A DNA stretch of 5,359 bases, from NCBI GenBank assembly GCA_028691575.1, contig JAQUYY010000138.1, forward strand, positions 1 through 5,359. The letters are read 5' to 3'. Under the pieces are notes generated by a model. That model did not search any database. It was not told the origin of the DNA and was given only the letters and a program-made list of their open reading frames with translations. Shown here in pieces: positions 1-5,359 of the stretch. The translations under genes were made by a program, and so were the position numbers. Numbering within the stretch: position 1 is the first letter of the stretch; each line of letters starts with the position of its first letter. Origin of the DNA: Candidatus Gastranaerophilales bacterium. GTDB lineage: Bacteria; Cyanobacteriota; Vampirovibrionia; Gastranaerophilales; JAQUYY01.

Positions 1-1247
1 TTGTATTTCCGGAAAATAAAGAGCAAATAAGTCAAATTTTGAAAATTGCAAATAAAGATAATATTCCGGTAATTCCAAGATGCGCAGGAACAAATCATGT
101 CGGCGGATGTGTCGCTAAGTGCGGCGGAATTATAGTGCAGTTTTCAAAAATGAATAAAGTTATTGAAATTAATAAAGAAAACTTAACTTGCACAGTAGAA
201 CCGGGAGTTGTAGTTGAGAAGCTACAACAGGCTGTCCAAAAAGAAGGACTGTTTTATCCTCCTGATCCCTCAAATTTAAAGGTTTCAACAATTGGAGGAA
301 GCATAGCTTTATCTTCAGGAGGACCAAGAGGATTTAAATACGGCGGAACAAAAGATTATATCTTAGGATTGGAAGTTGTTTTAGCCGATGGAAGTATTAT
401 TCAAACAGGAGGAAAGGTTGCAAAAAATGTGACCGGATATAATTTAACACAGTTGTTTGTCGGCTCTGAAGGGACTTTAGGGATTATAACAAAAGCTTAT
501 TTAAAATTAGTTCCAAAACCGCAAACTCAAAAAGTTATGCTTGTTTATTTTAATGATATTAATAATACCGCAAATGCAGTAACAGAAATAATTTCAGCAA
601 AAATAATGCCATCAACTTTAGATATTATGGATAAAATAACATTACAAACGATAGAAAAATTTTATCCGACCGGGCTTTTAACCGATATGGAAGCTGCTCT
701 TGTTATTGAAGTTGACGGATTTTTAGAAATTATTGAAAAACAAATTAAACAAATTTCAAAAATTTGTCAAAAATACAATTATTCTGATATAAAAATTGCT
801 CAAAATGATAAGGAAACAGCCGATATTTGGTTTGCAAGACGTTCTGCATTCGGTGCTATTACAAGGTTAAATCCAAATGTAATAACTGAAGATATTGTTG
901 TTCCAAGAAATTATATACCTGAGATTATAAAATTCATTCAGAATCTGGCAGTGAAATATAATTTAACAATATGCACTTTAGGGCATATTGGGGATGGCAA
1001 TATTCACCCTAATTTTTCTTTAGATTTAAGAAATAATGAACAAAAAGGAAATTATCAAAAAGCAGTTAAAGAACTTTTTAAAAAGGTAATTGAATTAGGC
1101 GGAACATTAACAGGGGAGCACGGCATCGGCTTAGTTAAAAAAGATTATTTATCAATGGAATTGGATGATGTTTCAATTAATTTAATGGCACAAATAAAAA
1201 AATCTTTTGATCCTAAAGGAATTTTAAATCCCGAAAAAGTTTTATAA
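1..1247 (+). CDS. glcD: FAD-binding oxidase subunit, GlcD / D-lactate dehydrogenase type (5' end outside window)
   Basis: Flavin-dependent oxidase of 2-hydroxy acids (glycolate or D-lactate are the usual family substrates; the exact one cannot be read here). The frame is open from base 3 with typical GlcD sequence (VFPENKEQISQIL) before the first possible start (TTG at 39), so the gene begins upstream and 1-38 are coding. 414 residues are visible against about 460 for the family, so roughly 50 N-terminal residues are missing. Visible residues 1 to about 150 are the FAD_binding_4 domain: the AGTN loop at 28-31, YPPDPSN, GGPRGFKYG and VGSEGTLGIIT. The rest is the FAD-oxidase C-terminal domain with GHIGDGNIHP (327-336), EHGIG (372-376) and the typical ending FDPKGILNPEKV. 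Position 27, usually Gly in this loop, is Cys, with further Cys at 36 and 40. No glcE- or glcF-like partner lies downstream; partners could lie upstream of the window. Confidence 0.93.
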   Translation, partial: VFPENKEQISQILKIANKDNIPVIPRCAGTNHVGGCVAKCGGIIVQFSKMNKVIEINKENLTCTVEPGVVVEKLQQAVQKEGLFYPPDPSNLKVSTIGGSIALSSGGPRGFKYGGTKDYILGLEVVLADGSIIQTGGKVAKNVTGYNLTQLFVGSEGTLGIITKAYLKLVPKPQTQKVMLVYFNDINNTANAVTEIISAKIMPSTLDIMDKITLQTIEKFYPTGLLTDMEAALVIEVDGFLEIIEKQIKQISKICQKYNYSDIKIAQNDKETADIWFARRSAFGAITRLNPNVITEDIVVPRNYIPEIIKFIQNLAVKYNLTICTLGHIGDGNIHPNFSLDLRNNEQKGNYQKAVKELFKKVIELGGTLTGEHGIGLVKKDYLSMELDDVSINLMAQIKKSFDPKGILNPEKVL

Positions 1248-1520
1248 AGATATTTTTTTCAAAATATTAATGAATATAAGTTTAAATTTAGTATCGATAG
1301 AGCCTTTGGCAATAGTAGAGCCGGTGTTGCTAAATATTAGGTAGTTAAAAAAACAAAATTAAATAATTCCAGTTCTGTTTGGTTATAAAATTCAAGAAGG
1401 ATTGGGATTATGCAAAATATATCAATTAAATCTTACTTAATGTGCATTTTAGCTTTTTTGTTAAATCAGGAATTCAAATTAAAACAACTTTTGCTATTTT
1501 ATTGAATTTTTAGAAAAATT
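1248..1520. other. AT-rich convergent intergenic gap, no convincing gene
   Basis: This gap lies between the ends of the + strand oxidase and the - strand ADP-ribosyltransferase gene. Just after the oxidase stop, 1250-1256 (ATATTTT) can pair with 1261-1267 (AAAATAT), but a stem of only A-T pairs is a poor terminator. A slightly richer patch at about 1292-1330 stands out from its surroundings and may be a remnant of decayed coding sequence; I recognise no family in it. A 31-codon frame at 1410-1505 (+) starts with ATG nine bases after AGAAGG and encodes a hydrophobic, Leu-rich peptide (MQNISIKSYLMCILAFLLNQ...). With no known relative it is only a candidate small gene. Confidence 0.5.
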
Positions 1521-2318
1521 TTAAGGGGTTGTTTTTATGGGTAGTAAGTAGTCACAATCTACGATGCCGTTTTTGTTATCAATATTTTGTATTTTAAGCT
1601 CATAACCTCTTGGTAAAATAAATTCGCCAGGATATTTAGTATTAAAGGTTTTTGGTTTTATTCCAAGAATTTTTTTGAAAAAATTAACAGGTTCGGTATA
1701 AGTTTTTGCACAATTTATGCCTTTAGTTCCCGCCGGTAGTTTAATACGGAAAGTAATTCCTTCATCCATATTTTTAGGTTTCCACATTTTTGCGACATAA
1801 TCCCACGATTTTGATGTTGAGCCAAAAGCCTTGTCCTGTAGGATTTTTCCCGGGACTAAATCATCTTTTATATTATATTTATCAAATTGTATACTTCTGA
1901 AAACCACAGCATCTTCTTCCAGCGGTGTAGAATTTTTGATTATTTTATCTAAAATTCTTACCGATAAAGACGGTTCTTTTCCTTCTCTTAATTCGTGAGC
2001 AAAGGTTTCGTCAAGTTGATAGGCATGTACTGTTTTTATTTCTAATAAAGAATTATAAGATTCTTTTGGTGGGGGAATCGGCTTGTCCCCTGGTCGGACA
2101 ATGATTTTTCCAAATATATTTTCTTTTTTTTCATAAACTGTAATTGCATCAAGAACTTTTTGACAGTCATCTTGATTAACTGCAGTTTTGATAAAAGAAT
2201 CAGATTCTTGGGTAGGCAAGGTGTTTTTAATACTTGTTTTAACTGCATTTTTAGTATTTATCGCAGAAGCTTTTTTTACAATTTTTTCCCCTATTCCGGC
2301 TAAAGGATTAATAATCAA
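1521..2318 (-). CDS. ADP-ribosyltransferase-fold protein (exoenzyme/toxin-like family)
   Basis: Probable mono-ADP-ribosyltransferase, which would move ADP-ribose from NAD+ to an unknown target. The 265-residue protein matches the ADP-ribosyltransferase exoenzyme pattern in its C-terminal two-thirds. A helical segment ends in ELREGKEPS (109-117). VVFRSI carries the NAD-binding Arg (R141), AFGSTSKS carries the Ser-Thr-Ser motif (167-169), and FRIKLPAGTKG (190-200) is a core strand and turn. GEFILPRGYELKI (231-243) places the catalytic Glu at E232. Two residues earlier, where family members often have Glu or Gln (the ExE or QxE motif), this protein has P230. Residues 1-80 match nothing I know and lack a signal peptide or membrane segment; a proline-rich link (IPPPKES) follows. 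Start: TTG at 2316-2318 with AAGGA 8 bases upstream; an in-frame TAA lies two codons upstream and the next Met is residue 178. It sits 69 bases behind rdgB, with no recognisable immunity or antitoxin gene beside it. Fold assignment is fairly sure; activity, target and role are not. Confidence 0.8.
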   Translation of the reverse strand: MIINPLAGIGEKIVKKASAINTKNAVKTSIKNTLPTQESDSFIKTAVNQDDCQKVLDAITVYEKKENIFGKIIVRPGDKPIPPPKESYNSLLEIKTVHAYQLDETFAHELREGKEPSLSVRILDKIIKNSTPLEEDAVVFRSIQFDKYNIKDDLVPGKILQDKAFGSTSKSWDYVAKMWKPKNMDEGITFRIKLPAGTKGINCAKTYTEPVNFFKKILGIKPKTFNTKYPGEFILPRGYELKIQNIDNKNGIVDCDYLLPIKTTP

Positions 2319-2326
2319 AATTTATT

Positions 2327-2331
2327 TCCTT
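2327..2331 (-). promoter_or_regulatory. Ribosome binding site of the ADP-ribosyltransferase-like gene
   Basis: AAGGA on the minus strand, 8 bases before the TTG codon at 2316-2318. It decides the start, because no ATG or GTG start is available at the N-terminus and TAA stands in frame just upstream. An ATT codon directly before the TTG is a less likely alternative. Confidence 0.6.
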
Positions 2332-2366
2332 TTTAAAAATTTATCAATTTATAAAAAACAAAACTC

Positions 2367-2372
2367 ATTATA
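2367..2372 (-). promoter_or_regulatory. Candidate -10 box for the ADP-ribosyltransferase-like gene
   Basis: A perfect TATAAT on the minus strand in the 69-base gap after rdgB, about 48 bases before the TTG start. No good TTGACA-like -35 box is seen at 16-18 bases upstream, and in such AT-rich DNA a TATAAT can arise by chance. If real, it would let this gene be transcribed apart from uppS-rdgB. Read-through from rdgB is equally possible, since no strong terminator separates them. Confidence 0.3.
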
Positions 2373-2387
2373 AAATTGCTTTAAATT

Positions 2388-2972
2388 TTATAAATCTGTA
2401 TTGAAAAGCCAATTTTCAAGTTGTTTTAAGGCTTTCCCCCGATGACTCAATTGATTTTTTTCTTTGGTTGATAATTCTGCCATTGTTTTGTTTATTTCCG
2501 GAATAAAAAAAACAGGATCATAGCCAAAACCTTGACTTCCTTGTTTTGTATCTTTTATAAAGCCGTTTGCAATGCCTATGCATTTGAATAATTCCTTGCC
2601 GTCAGGTGATACAATAGAAATTGCGCAAACAAACCTTGCCGTTCTTTTTTCAACAGGAACATCAGATAGCTCTCGCAGAAGTTTATCCATTTTCGTTTCA
2701 TCAGTTCCATTTGCATATCGAGAAGAATAAATCCCGGGTCTGCCCTCAAGTGCATCGACTTCCAAGCCTGTATCATCGCCAAAAGCAATTTCATTCATTA
2801 ATTTTGCAGCTTCAAACGCTTTTATATAAGCATTTTCTTCAAAAGTAGCTCCTGTTTCATTAGGATTAAAATTATTTTTTACTTTTGTTATTTCTACATT
2901 TTTATCTTTGAAAAAATCTCTGACTTCCTTTAATTTATTCTTATTTCCGGTTGCAAAAATTATCTTTTTCAT
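2388..2972 (-). CDS. rdgB: XTP/dITP diphosphatase (RdgB/HAM1 family)
   Basis: House-cleaning nucleotide pyrophosphatase. It hydrolyses dITP, ITP and XTP to the monophosphate and diphosphate, keeping deaminated purines out of DNA and RNA; it is cytosolic, Mg2+-dependent and usually a dimer. All family motifs are present in order over 194 residues, a normal length: FATGNKNKLKEV (6-17), GATFEENAYIKA (41-52), GDDTGLEVDALEGRPGIYSSR (65-85, with D67 at the catalytic Asp position), GFGYDPVF (148-155) and SHRGKAL (176-182). DDTGL replaces the commoner DDSGL, a mild change. The ATG start directly follows the uppS stop (TAA then ATG, no spacer). Only a weak Shine-Dalgarno-like GGTAAAG lies in the uppS tail, so translation is probably coupled to uppS. 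The gene looks intact, and this is one of the surest calls here. Confidence 0.97.
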   Translation of the reverse strand: MKKIIFATGNKNKLKEVRDFFKDKNVEITKVKNNFNPNETGATFEENAYIKAFEAAKLMNEIAFGDDTGLEVDALEGRPGIYSSRYANGTDETKMDKLLRELSDVPVEKRTARFVCAISIVSPDGKELFKCIGIANGFIKDTKQGSQGFGYDPVFFIPEINKTMAELSTKEKNQLSHRGKALKQLENWLFNTDL

Positions 2973-3719
2973 TTAATCTTTACCGAATCGTCTATTCCTA
3001 TGAGCAAATTCTTGTATGGCCTCCTCAAAAGCTGTTTTGTTAAAATCAGGCCATAGCGTTTTTGTTACATAAATTTCTGCATAAGCAAGCTGCCATAATA
3101 AATAATTGCTTAAACGCATTTCACCGCCTGTTCTTATTGCTAAATCAGGGTTTGGAGTATTTGCAGTGTATAAATTATCTGAAATTAAATCTTCATCAAT
3201 ATCTTCAGGCAGAAGTTTATTTTCTTTGATTTTTAGAGCTATTTTCTTGACGGCAGTTACTATTTCGCCTTTAGAACCGTAATTAAGAGCTATTTGAAGA
3301 TGAACGCCCGTATTATTAACTGTTTTTTCTTCTGCTTCGTCTATGGCGTTTTTAACGTCTTTATTTAAAGGATTTTTATCTCCGATTATAGTTATTTTTA
3401 CATTATTTTGGTGTAATTCATTAAGTTCATTTTTTAAAGTCTGTGCCAGTAAAAACATTAAAAATTTTACTTCATCAGGTTGCCTGCCCCAATTTTCCGT
3501 AGAAAATGCGTATACCGTAAGATACTTAATTCCCCATTTATCAGCATTATAAACAGTATTTTTGAGAGATTTAACCCCTTCTGAATGTCCTTTTGCGGAA
3601 GGAACGCCATGCAATTTTGCCCAGCGTCTGTTACCATCCATAATTATTGCAACATGTTGTAGTCTTGTTTGTTTTACTAATTCTGTAATATTTTCTTTAA
3701 CTGCCCCTGAATTTATCAT
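2973..3719 (-). CDS. uppS: Isoprenyl transferase (undecaprenyl diphosphate synthase)
   Basis: Cis-prenyltransferase that extends farnesyl diphosphate with isopentenyl diphosphate to make undecaprenyl diphosphate, the lipid carrier for peptidoglycan and other surface glycans. The protein acts at the cytoplasmic face of the membrane. All conserved regions are present in 248 residues, a normal length: HVAIIMDGNRRWAK (22-35, catalytic D28), GHSEG (44-48), YAFSTENW (70-77), LNYGSKGEI (145-153), PDLAIRTGGEMRLSNYLLWQ (191-210, diphosphate-binding Arg residues), AYAEIY and WPDF (223-226), ending RRFG. MDGNRRWA replaces the MDGNGRWA of the E. coli enzyme; Arg is known at this place in other cis-prenyltransferases, so product chain length cannot be read from it. 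The ATG start has AAGGAAG 10 bases upstream (3730-3736). First gene of the minus-strand run; the common neighbour cdsA is not seen downstream. Confidence 0.97.
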   Translation of the reverse strand: MINSGAVKENITELVKQTRLQHVAIIMDGNRRWAKLHGVPSAKGHSEGVKSLKNTVYNADKWGIKYLTVYAFSTENWGRQPDEVKFLMFLLAQTLKNELNELHQNNVKITIIGDKNPLNKDVKNAIDEAEEKTVNNTGVHLQIALNYGSKGEIVTAVKKIALKIKENKLLPEDIDEDLISDNLYTANTPNPDLAIRTGGEMRLSNYLLWQLAYAEIYVTKTLWPDFNKTAFEEAIQEFAHRNRRFGKD

Positions 3720-3839
3720 TAAAATAATTCTTCCTTTTTGTAAATTAATTCACTAATAAGATTATAATATAAAGATTTTTTGTTATATTTATTATTATTT
3801 GAATATTATTTTTTTCGCAATTAAACAGGTGAGTTTTTA
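3720..3839. promoter_or_regulatory. Divergent promoter region between uppS and the PadR-like gene
   Basis: This 120-base, very AT-rich spacer must drive transcription both ways. The 8-base palindrome ATTATAAT at 3761-3768 gives a perfect TATAAT on both strands (+ at 3763-3768, - at 3761-3766), so the two -10 boxes may overlap. For the + side a TTGTAA at 3738-3743 is a poor -35 with a long 19-base spacing; an extended -10 (TGTTATATT, 3781-3789) is an alternative. The + gene has a strong ribosome binding site, AGGTGAG at 3827-3833, 6 bases before its ATG. Local PadR regulators often repress their own promoter, so an operator is likely here, but no clear one was identified. Confidence 0.45.
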
Positions 3840-4337
3840 ATGATTGAATTTTTAATATTAACGATATTGATAAAATCCTCAAATTCAATCTATGGAATAA
3901 AAACCGAGATAGAAAAGAATTTTTTTGCTTTTTTAAATATAAGTTTTGGCTCATTGCATCCTGCAATTAAGAAACTGGAAAGAAAAGAATACGTTAAAAC
4001 CAGAAAAGCAATTAGCAAAGGCGGTCAGCGCTGTTATACCTATTCAATTACAAAAGCAGGCAAGCAGTATTTCGAAGATTTAATGGTCACAAAACTTCCT
4101 AAAAACCCTTCAATAGCAAGCAAATTAATTATGTTGAAGATTTTTAGTCTGGATAAATTTGAAAAAAATATACAAGAAGAAATTAAAACAAAAATTAAAA
4201 AATACTTGGAATTGAAGAAAATAGAACTTCAAAATAAAACAAATAAAGATGAAAATCTTTCATATTCAGAAAAAGCTGTATTAAATCACGAAATAAGCAG
4301 ATTAAACAGCGATATTAATTGGATTGAAAGTTTATAA
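3840..4337 (+). CDS. PadR-like transcriptional regulator
   Basis: DNA-binding protein of 165 residues with the PadR winged-helix layout. LILTILIKSSNSIYGIKTEIEK (5-26) matches the first helices and the YG turn. FGSLHPAIKKLERKEYV (36-52) matches the recognition helix region, where family members usually read 'gtlYPaLkrLe..G'. KGGQRCYTYSITKAGKQYF (60-78) forms the wing and the conserved TxaG turn. Residues about 105-163 are a long Lys/Glu-rich helical tail ending DINWIESL, like the C-terminal dimerisation helices of PadR proteins with a Vir_Act_alpha_C-type tail. No ligand can be inferred. The start is an ATG with AGGTGAG 6 bases upstream. It is transcribed away from uppS and lies 214 bases before the symporter on the same strand; those two or itself are the nearest possible targets. 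The fold is well supported, the regulated gene unknown. Confidence 0.85.
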   Translation: MIEFLILTILIKSSNSIYGIKTEIEKNFFAFLNISFGSLHPAIKKLERKEYVKTRKAISKGGQRCYTYSITKAGKQYFEDLMVTKLPKNPSIASKLIMLKIFSLDKFEKNIQEEIKTKIKKYLELKKIELQNKTNKDENLSYSEKAVLNHEISRLNSDINWIESL

Positions 4338-4503
4338 TTCAGAAAATATAATTAATTTAACATTGCTTAATAAAATTTTAATAAAGTTAAAATAAGGATT
4401 TTTCTTAAATTTATAGCGTTTTTTCGGGGTAATTATTAAATTAATTTTAAATTTTTGTAATGTTATTAAAAAAATTAATCAATTTTTTTTATTATGTTCT
4501 TTT

Positions 4504-4509
4504 TATAAT
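4504..4509 (+). promoter_or_regulatory. Candidate -10 box of the symporter gene
   Basis: A perfect TATAAT. Transcription would begin near 4516-4518, leaving a leader of about 35 bases before TTG 4552, with the ribosome binding site inside it, but only about 8 bases before ATG 4525. No good -35 box is seen at 16-18 bases upstream, where the sequence is a T run. Confidence 0.4.
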
Positions 4510-4540
4510 AAAGTAAATAGAAATATGATGAATAGAAAAC

Positions 4541-4545
4541 AGGAG
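4541..4545 (+). promoter_or_regulatory. Ribosome binding site deciding a TTG start
   Basis: AGGAG, 6 bases before TTG 4552, is the best Shine-Dalgarno match in this stretch. The in-frame ATG codons at 4525 and 4528 have only AAAGTAAATAG-type sequence in front of them, and for them this AGGAG would lie inside the coding region. Confidence 0.7.
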
Positions 4546-4551
4546 ATAGTT

Positions 4552-5359
4552 TTGGGAAAATCCAAACTGACTTTATATATTTTTATAGCACTTGTTGCTG
4601 GTGTTGTATTTGGCTGGTTAGCACCTGATCTTGCCGTTATGACCAAACCGTTTGCCGATGTGTTTTTAAGAATGATAAAGATGATTATAGCTCCATTGCT
4701 GTTTGCCACTTTGGTTGTTGGTATTGCAGGGCATGGCAGTATAAAAAGTCTTGGCAAGATTGGCGCTAAAACAATAATTTATTTTGAAGTAGTTACAACA
4801 ATTGCTTTATTTATAGGTTTAGGTTTTGCAAATTATTTCAAACCGGGGGCAGGATTAACTTTAGATATATCAAAAGCAGGAACGGCGGCTTTTTCGCAGA
4901 TTCAGGCAAATGCTGCACAAATGTCCGGTCATGGTCATTCGGTTTCGGATACATTTGTTAATATGGTTCCTACAAGTATAATTCAAGCTATGGCAACCGG
5001 TGATATACTTCAAGTAGTTGTATTTGCAATATTTTTTGCACTTGCTATTTGTGCAGTAGGAGAAAAAGCTAAACCAATTATGGATGGGTTAAATTCTCTT
5101 GCTGAAATTATGTTTAAATTTACTGAATATGTAATGATATTTGCGCCAATGGGGGTTTTTGCGGCTATTGCAACAACTGTAGGGCAAAATGGCATTGGTG
5201 TACTTGGTGTGTATGTAAAATTAGTCGGGGTATTGTATGCAGCGCTTGCTTTATTTGTTGCAGTTGTATTATTTGCGGCATGTAAGATTGTAAAAATCCC
5301 GTTTCTTGGGTTGGTAGGTGCAATAAAAGATCCGGCATTATTGGCATTTTCAACTGCGA
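4552..5359 (+). CDS. Dicarboxylate/amino acid:cation symporter, GltP/DctA family (3' end outside window)
   Basis: Inner-membrane secondary transporter of the DAACS family, which brings in glutamate/aspartate or C4-dicarboxylates with H+ or Na+. The frame stays open to the window edge; 269 residues of the usual 410-440 are visible. Hydrophobic segments lie near residues 6-25, 37-60, 73-95, 150-170, 187-211 and 217-247, fitting TM1 to TM6. Family sequence is clear: FLRMIKMIIAPLLFATLVVG (38-57), VNMVPTS (136-142) followed by GDILQVVVFAIFFALAI (150-166), and FAPMGVFAAIA (197-207). The window ends in DPALLAFSTA, the start of re-entrant hairpin 1, just before the expected Ser-rich substrate motif (SSE or similar), so substrate specificity cannot be judged. 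A loop between TM3 and TM4 carries SGHGHS (125-130). Start chosen: TTG 4552, for its AGGAG site. ATG 4525 or 4528 in the same frame would add 9 or 8 residues (MMNRKQEIV) and is less likely. Confidence 0.92.
   Translation, partial: MGKSKLTLYIFIALVAGVVFGWLAPDLAVMTKPFADVFLRMIKMIIAPLLFATLVVGIAGHGSIKSLGKIGAKTIIYFEVVTTIALFIGLGFANYFKPGAGLTLDISKAGTAAFSQIQANAAQMSGHGHSVSDTFVNMVPTSIIQAMATGDILQVVVFAIFFALAICAVGEKAKPIMDGLNSLAEIMFKFTEYVMIFAPMGVFAAIATTVGQNGIGVLGVYVKLVGVLYAALALFVAVVLFAACKIVKIPFLGLVGAIKDPALLAFSTA

Larger units (their letters stand above)
4338..4551. other. AT-rich intergenic spacer before the symporter gene
   Basis: No gene is seen here. TTTAAC (4356-4361) and GTTAAA (4386-4391) form an inverted repeat around a loop of 24 bases that itself contains the palindrome TAAAATTTTA. 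This could be a weak hairpin after the PadR-like gene, but it has no G-C core and no clean T run, so I do not call a terminator. The 3' part holds the symporter's candidate -10 box and ribosome binding site, listed separately. An in-frame ATG pair at 4525-4530 is discussed under the symporter. Confidence 0.5.

Noticed and set aside
1250..1267. Hairpin after the GlcD-type gene as a terminator
   Set aside because: The stem is seven A-T pairs with no G-C core, too weak to call in DNA of this composition.
2042..2373. Short open frames at 2042-2248 (-) and 2188-2373 (+)
   Set aside because: Both overlap the ADP-ribosyltransferase-like gene in other frames, have no family features, and the real frame carries clear motifs.
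2576..2848. Open frames inside rdgB on both strands
   Set aside because: They lie wholly within the well-supported rdgB frame and are out-of-frame shadows.
1521..3719. The ADP-ribosyltransferase gene as half of a toxin-antitoxin pair
   Set aside because: Its neighbours are rdgB upstream and a gene-poor gap downstream; no antitoxin-like gene is visible. The PadR-like regulator is over 1.5 kb away and transcribed in the opposite direction.
3343..3756. Two + strand open frames opposite uppS
   Set aside because: They are antisense to conserved uppS motifs and have no recognisable protein features.
3745..3966. 73-codon minus-strand open frame across the divergent promoter region
   Set aside because: It runs antisense through the PadR-like start region and its AT-rich, Ile/Leu/Asn-heavy translation looks like chance.
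4356..4391. Inverted repeat TTTAAC / GTTAAA as a terminator
   Set aside because: Only six pairs, a 24-base loop and no following T run.
4503..5353. Three minus-strand open frames opposite the symporter
   Set aside because: They are antisense shadows of a membrane protein gene whose + frame matches the DAACS family throughout.
1..5359. tRNA, rRNA, CRISPR array, insertion sequence or riboswitch
   Set aside because: No cloverleaf, regularly spaced repeat, transposase motif, terminal inverted repeat or known riboswitch core was seen on reading both strands.

Overview
This is a 5.4 kb piece of a low-G+C bacterial chromosome (clearly A+T-rich by eye, most third codon positions A or T) using the standard code. 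It holds six genes: two cut by the window edges, four complete. A small AT-rich genome with a GlcD-type oxidase, a PadR-like regulator and an orphan ADP-ribosyltransferase-like protein could fit an uncultured host-associated lineage such as gut Melainabacteria/Gastranaerophilales. That placement is an impression and has not been tested.

Left part (1-1520): the 3' nine-tenths of a GlcD/D-lactate-dehydrogenase-type FAD oxidase on the + strand, then an AT-rich convergent gap of 273 bases with no convincing gene or strong terminator.

Middle (1521-3719): three minus-strand genes in the order uppS, rdgB, then an ADP-ribosyltransferase-fold protein. uppS makes undecaprenyl diphosphate, the lipid carrier for cell-wall precursors. 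rdgB removes non-canonical purine nucleotides. They abut exactly (stop TAA followed directly by ATG), so they should be co-transcribed and translationally coupled. The ADP-ribosyltransferase gene follows after 69 bases, starts at TTG behind a clear ribosome binding site, and may have its own -10 box. It is the most unusual gene in the window: an effector- or toxin-like fold behind two housekeeping genes, with no visible partner.

Right part (3720-5359): a 120-base divergent promoter region separates uppS from a PadR-like transcription regulator on the + strand. An AT-rich gap with a candidate promoter follows, then the first two-thirds of a dicarboxylate/amino-acid:cation symporter (GltP/DctA family). 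The symporter probably starts at TTG 4552, since the only good ribosome binding site points there. Apart from uppS-rdgB, the genes show no common pathway. No RNA genes, CRISPR arrays, insertion sequences or long repeats were seen.
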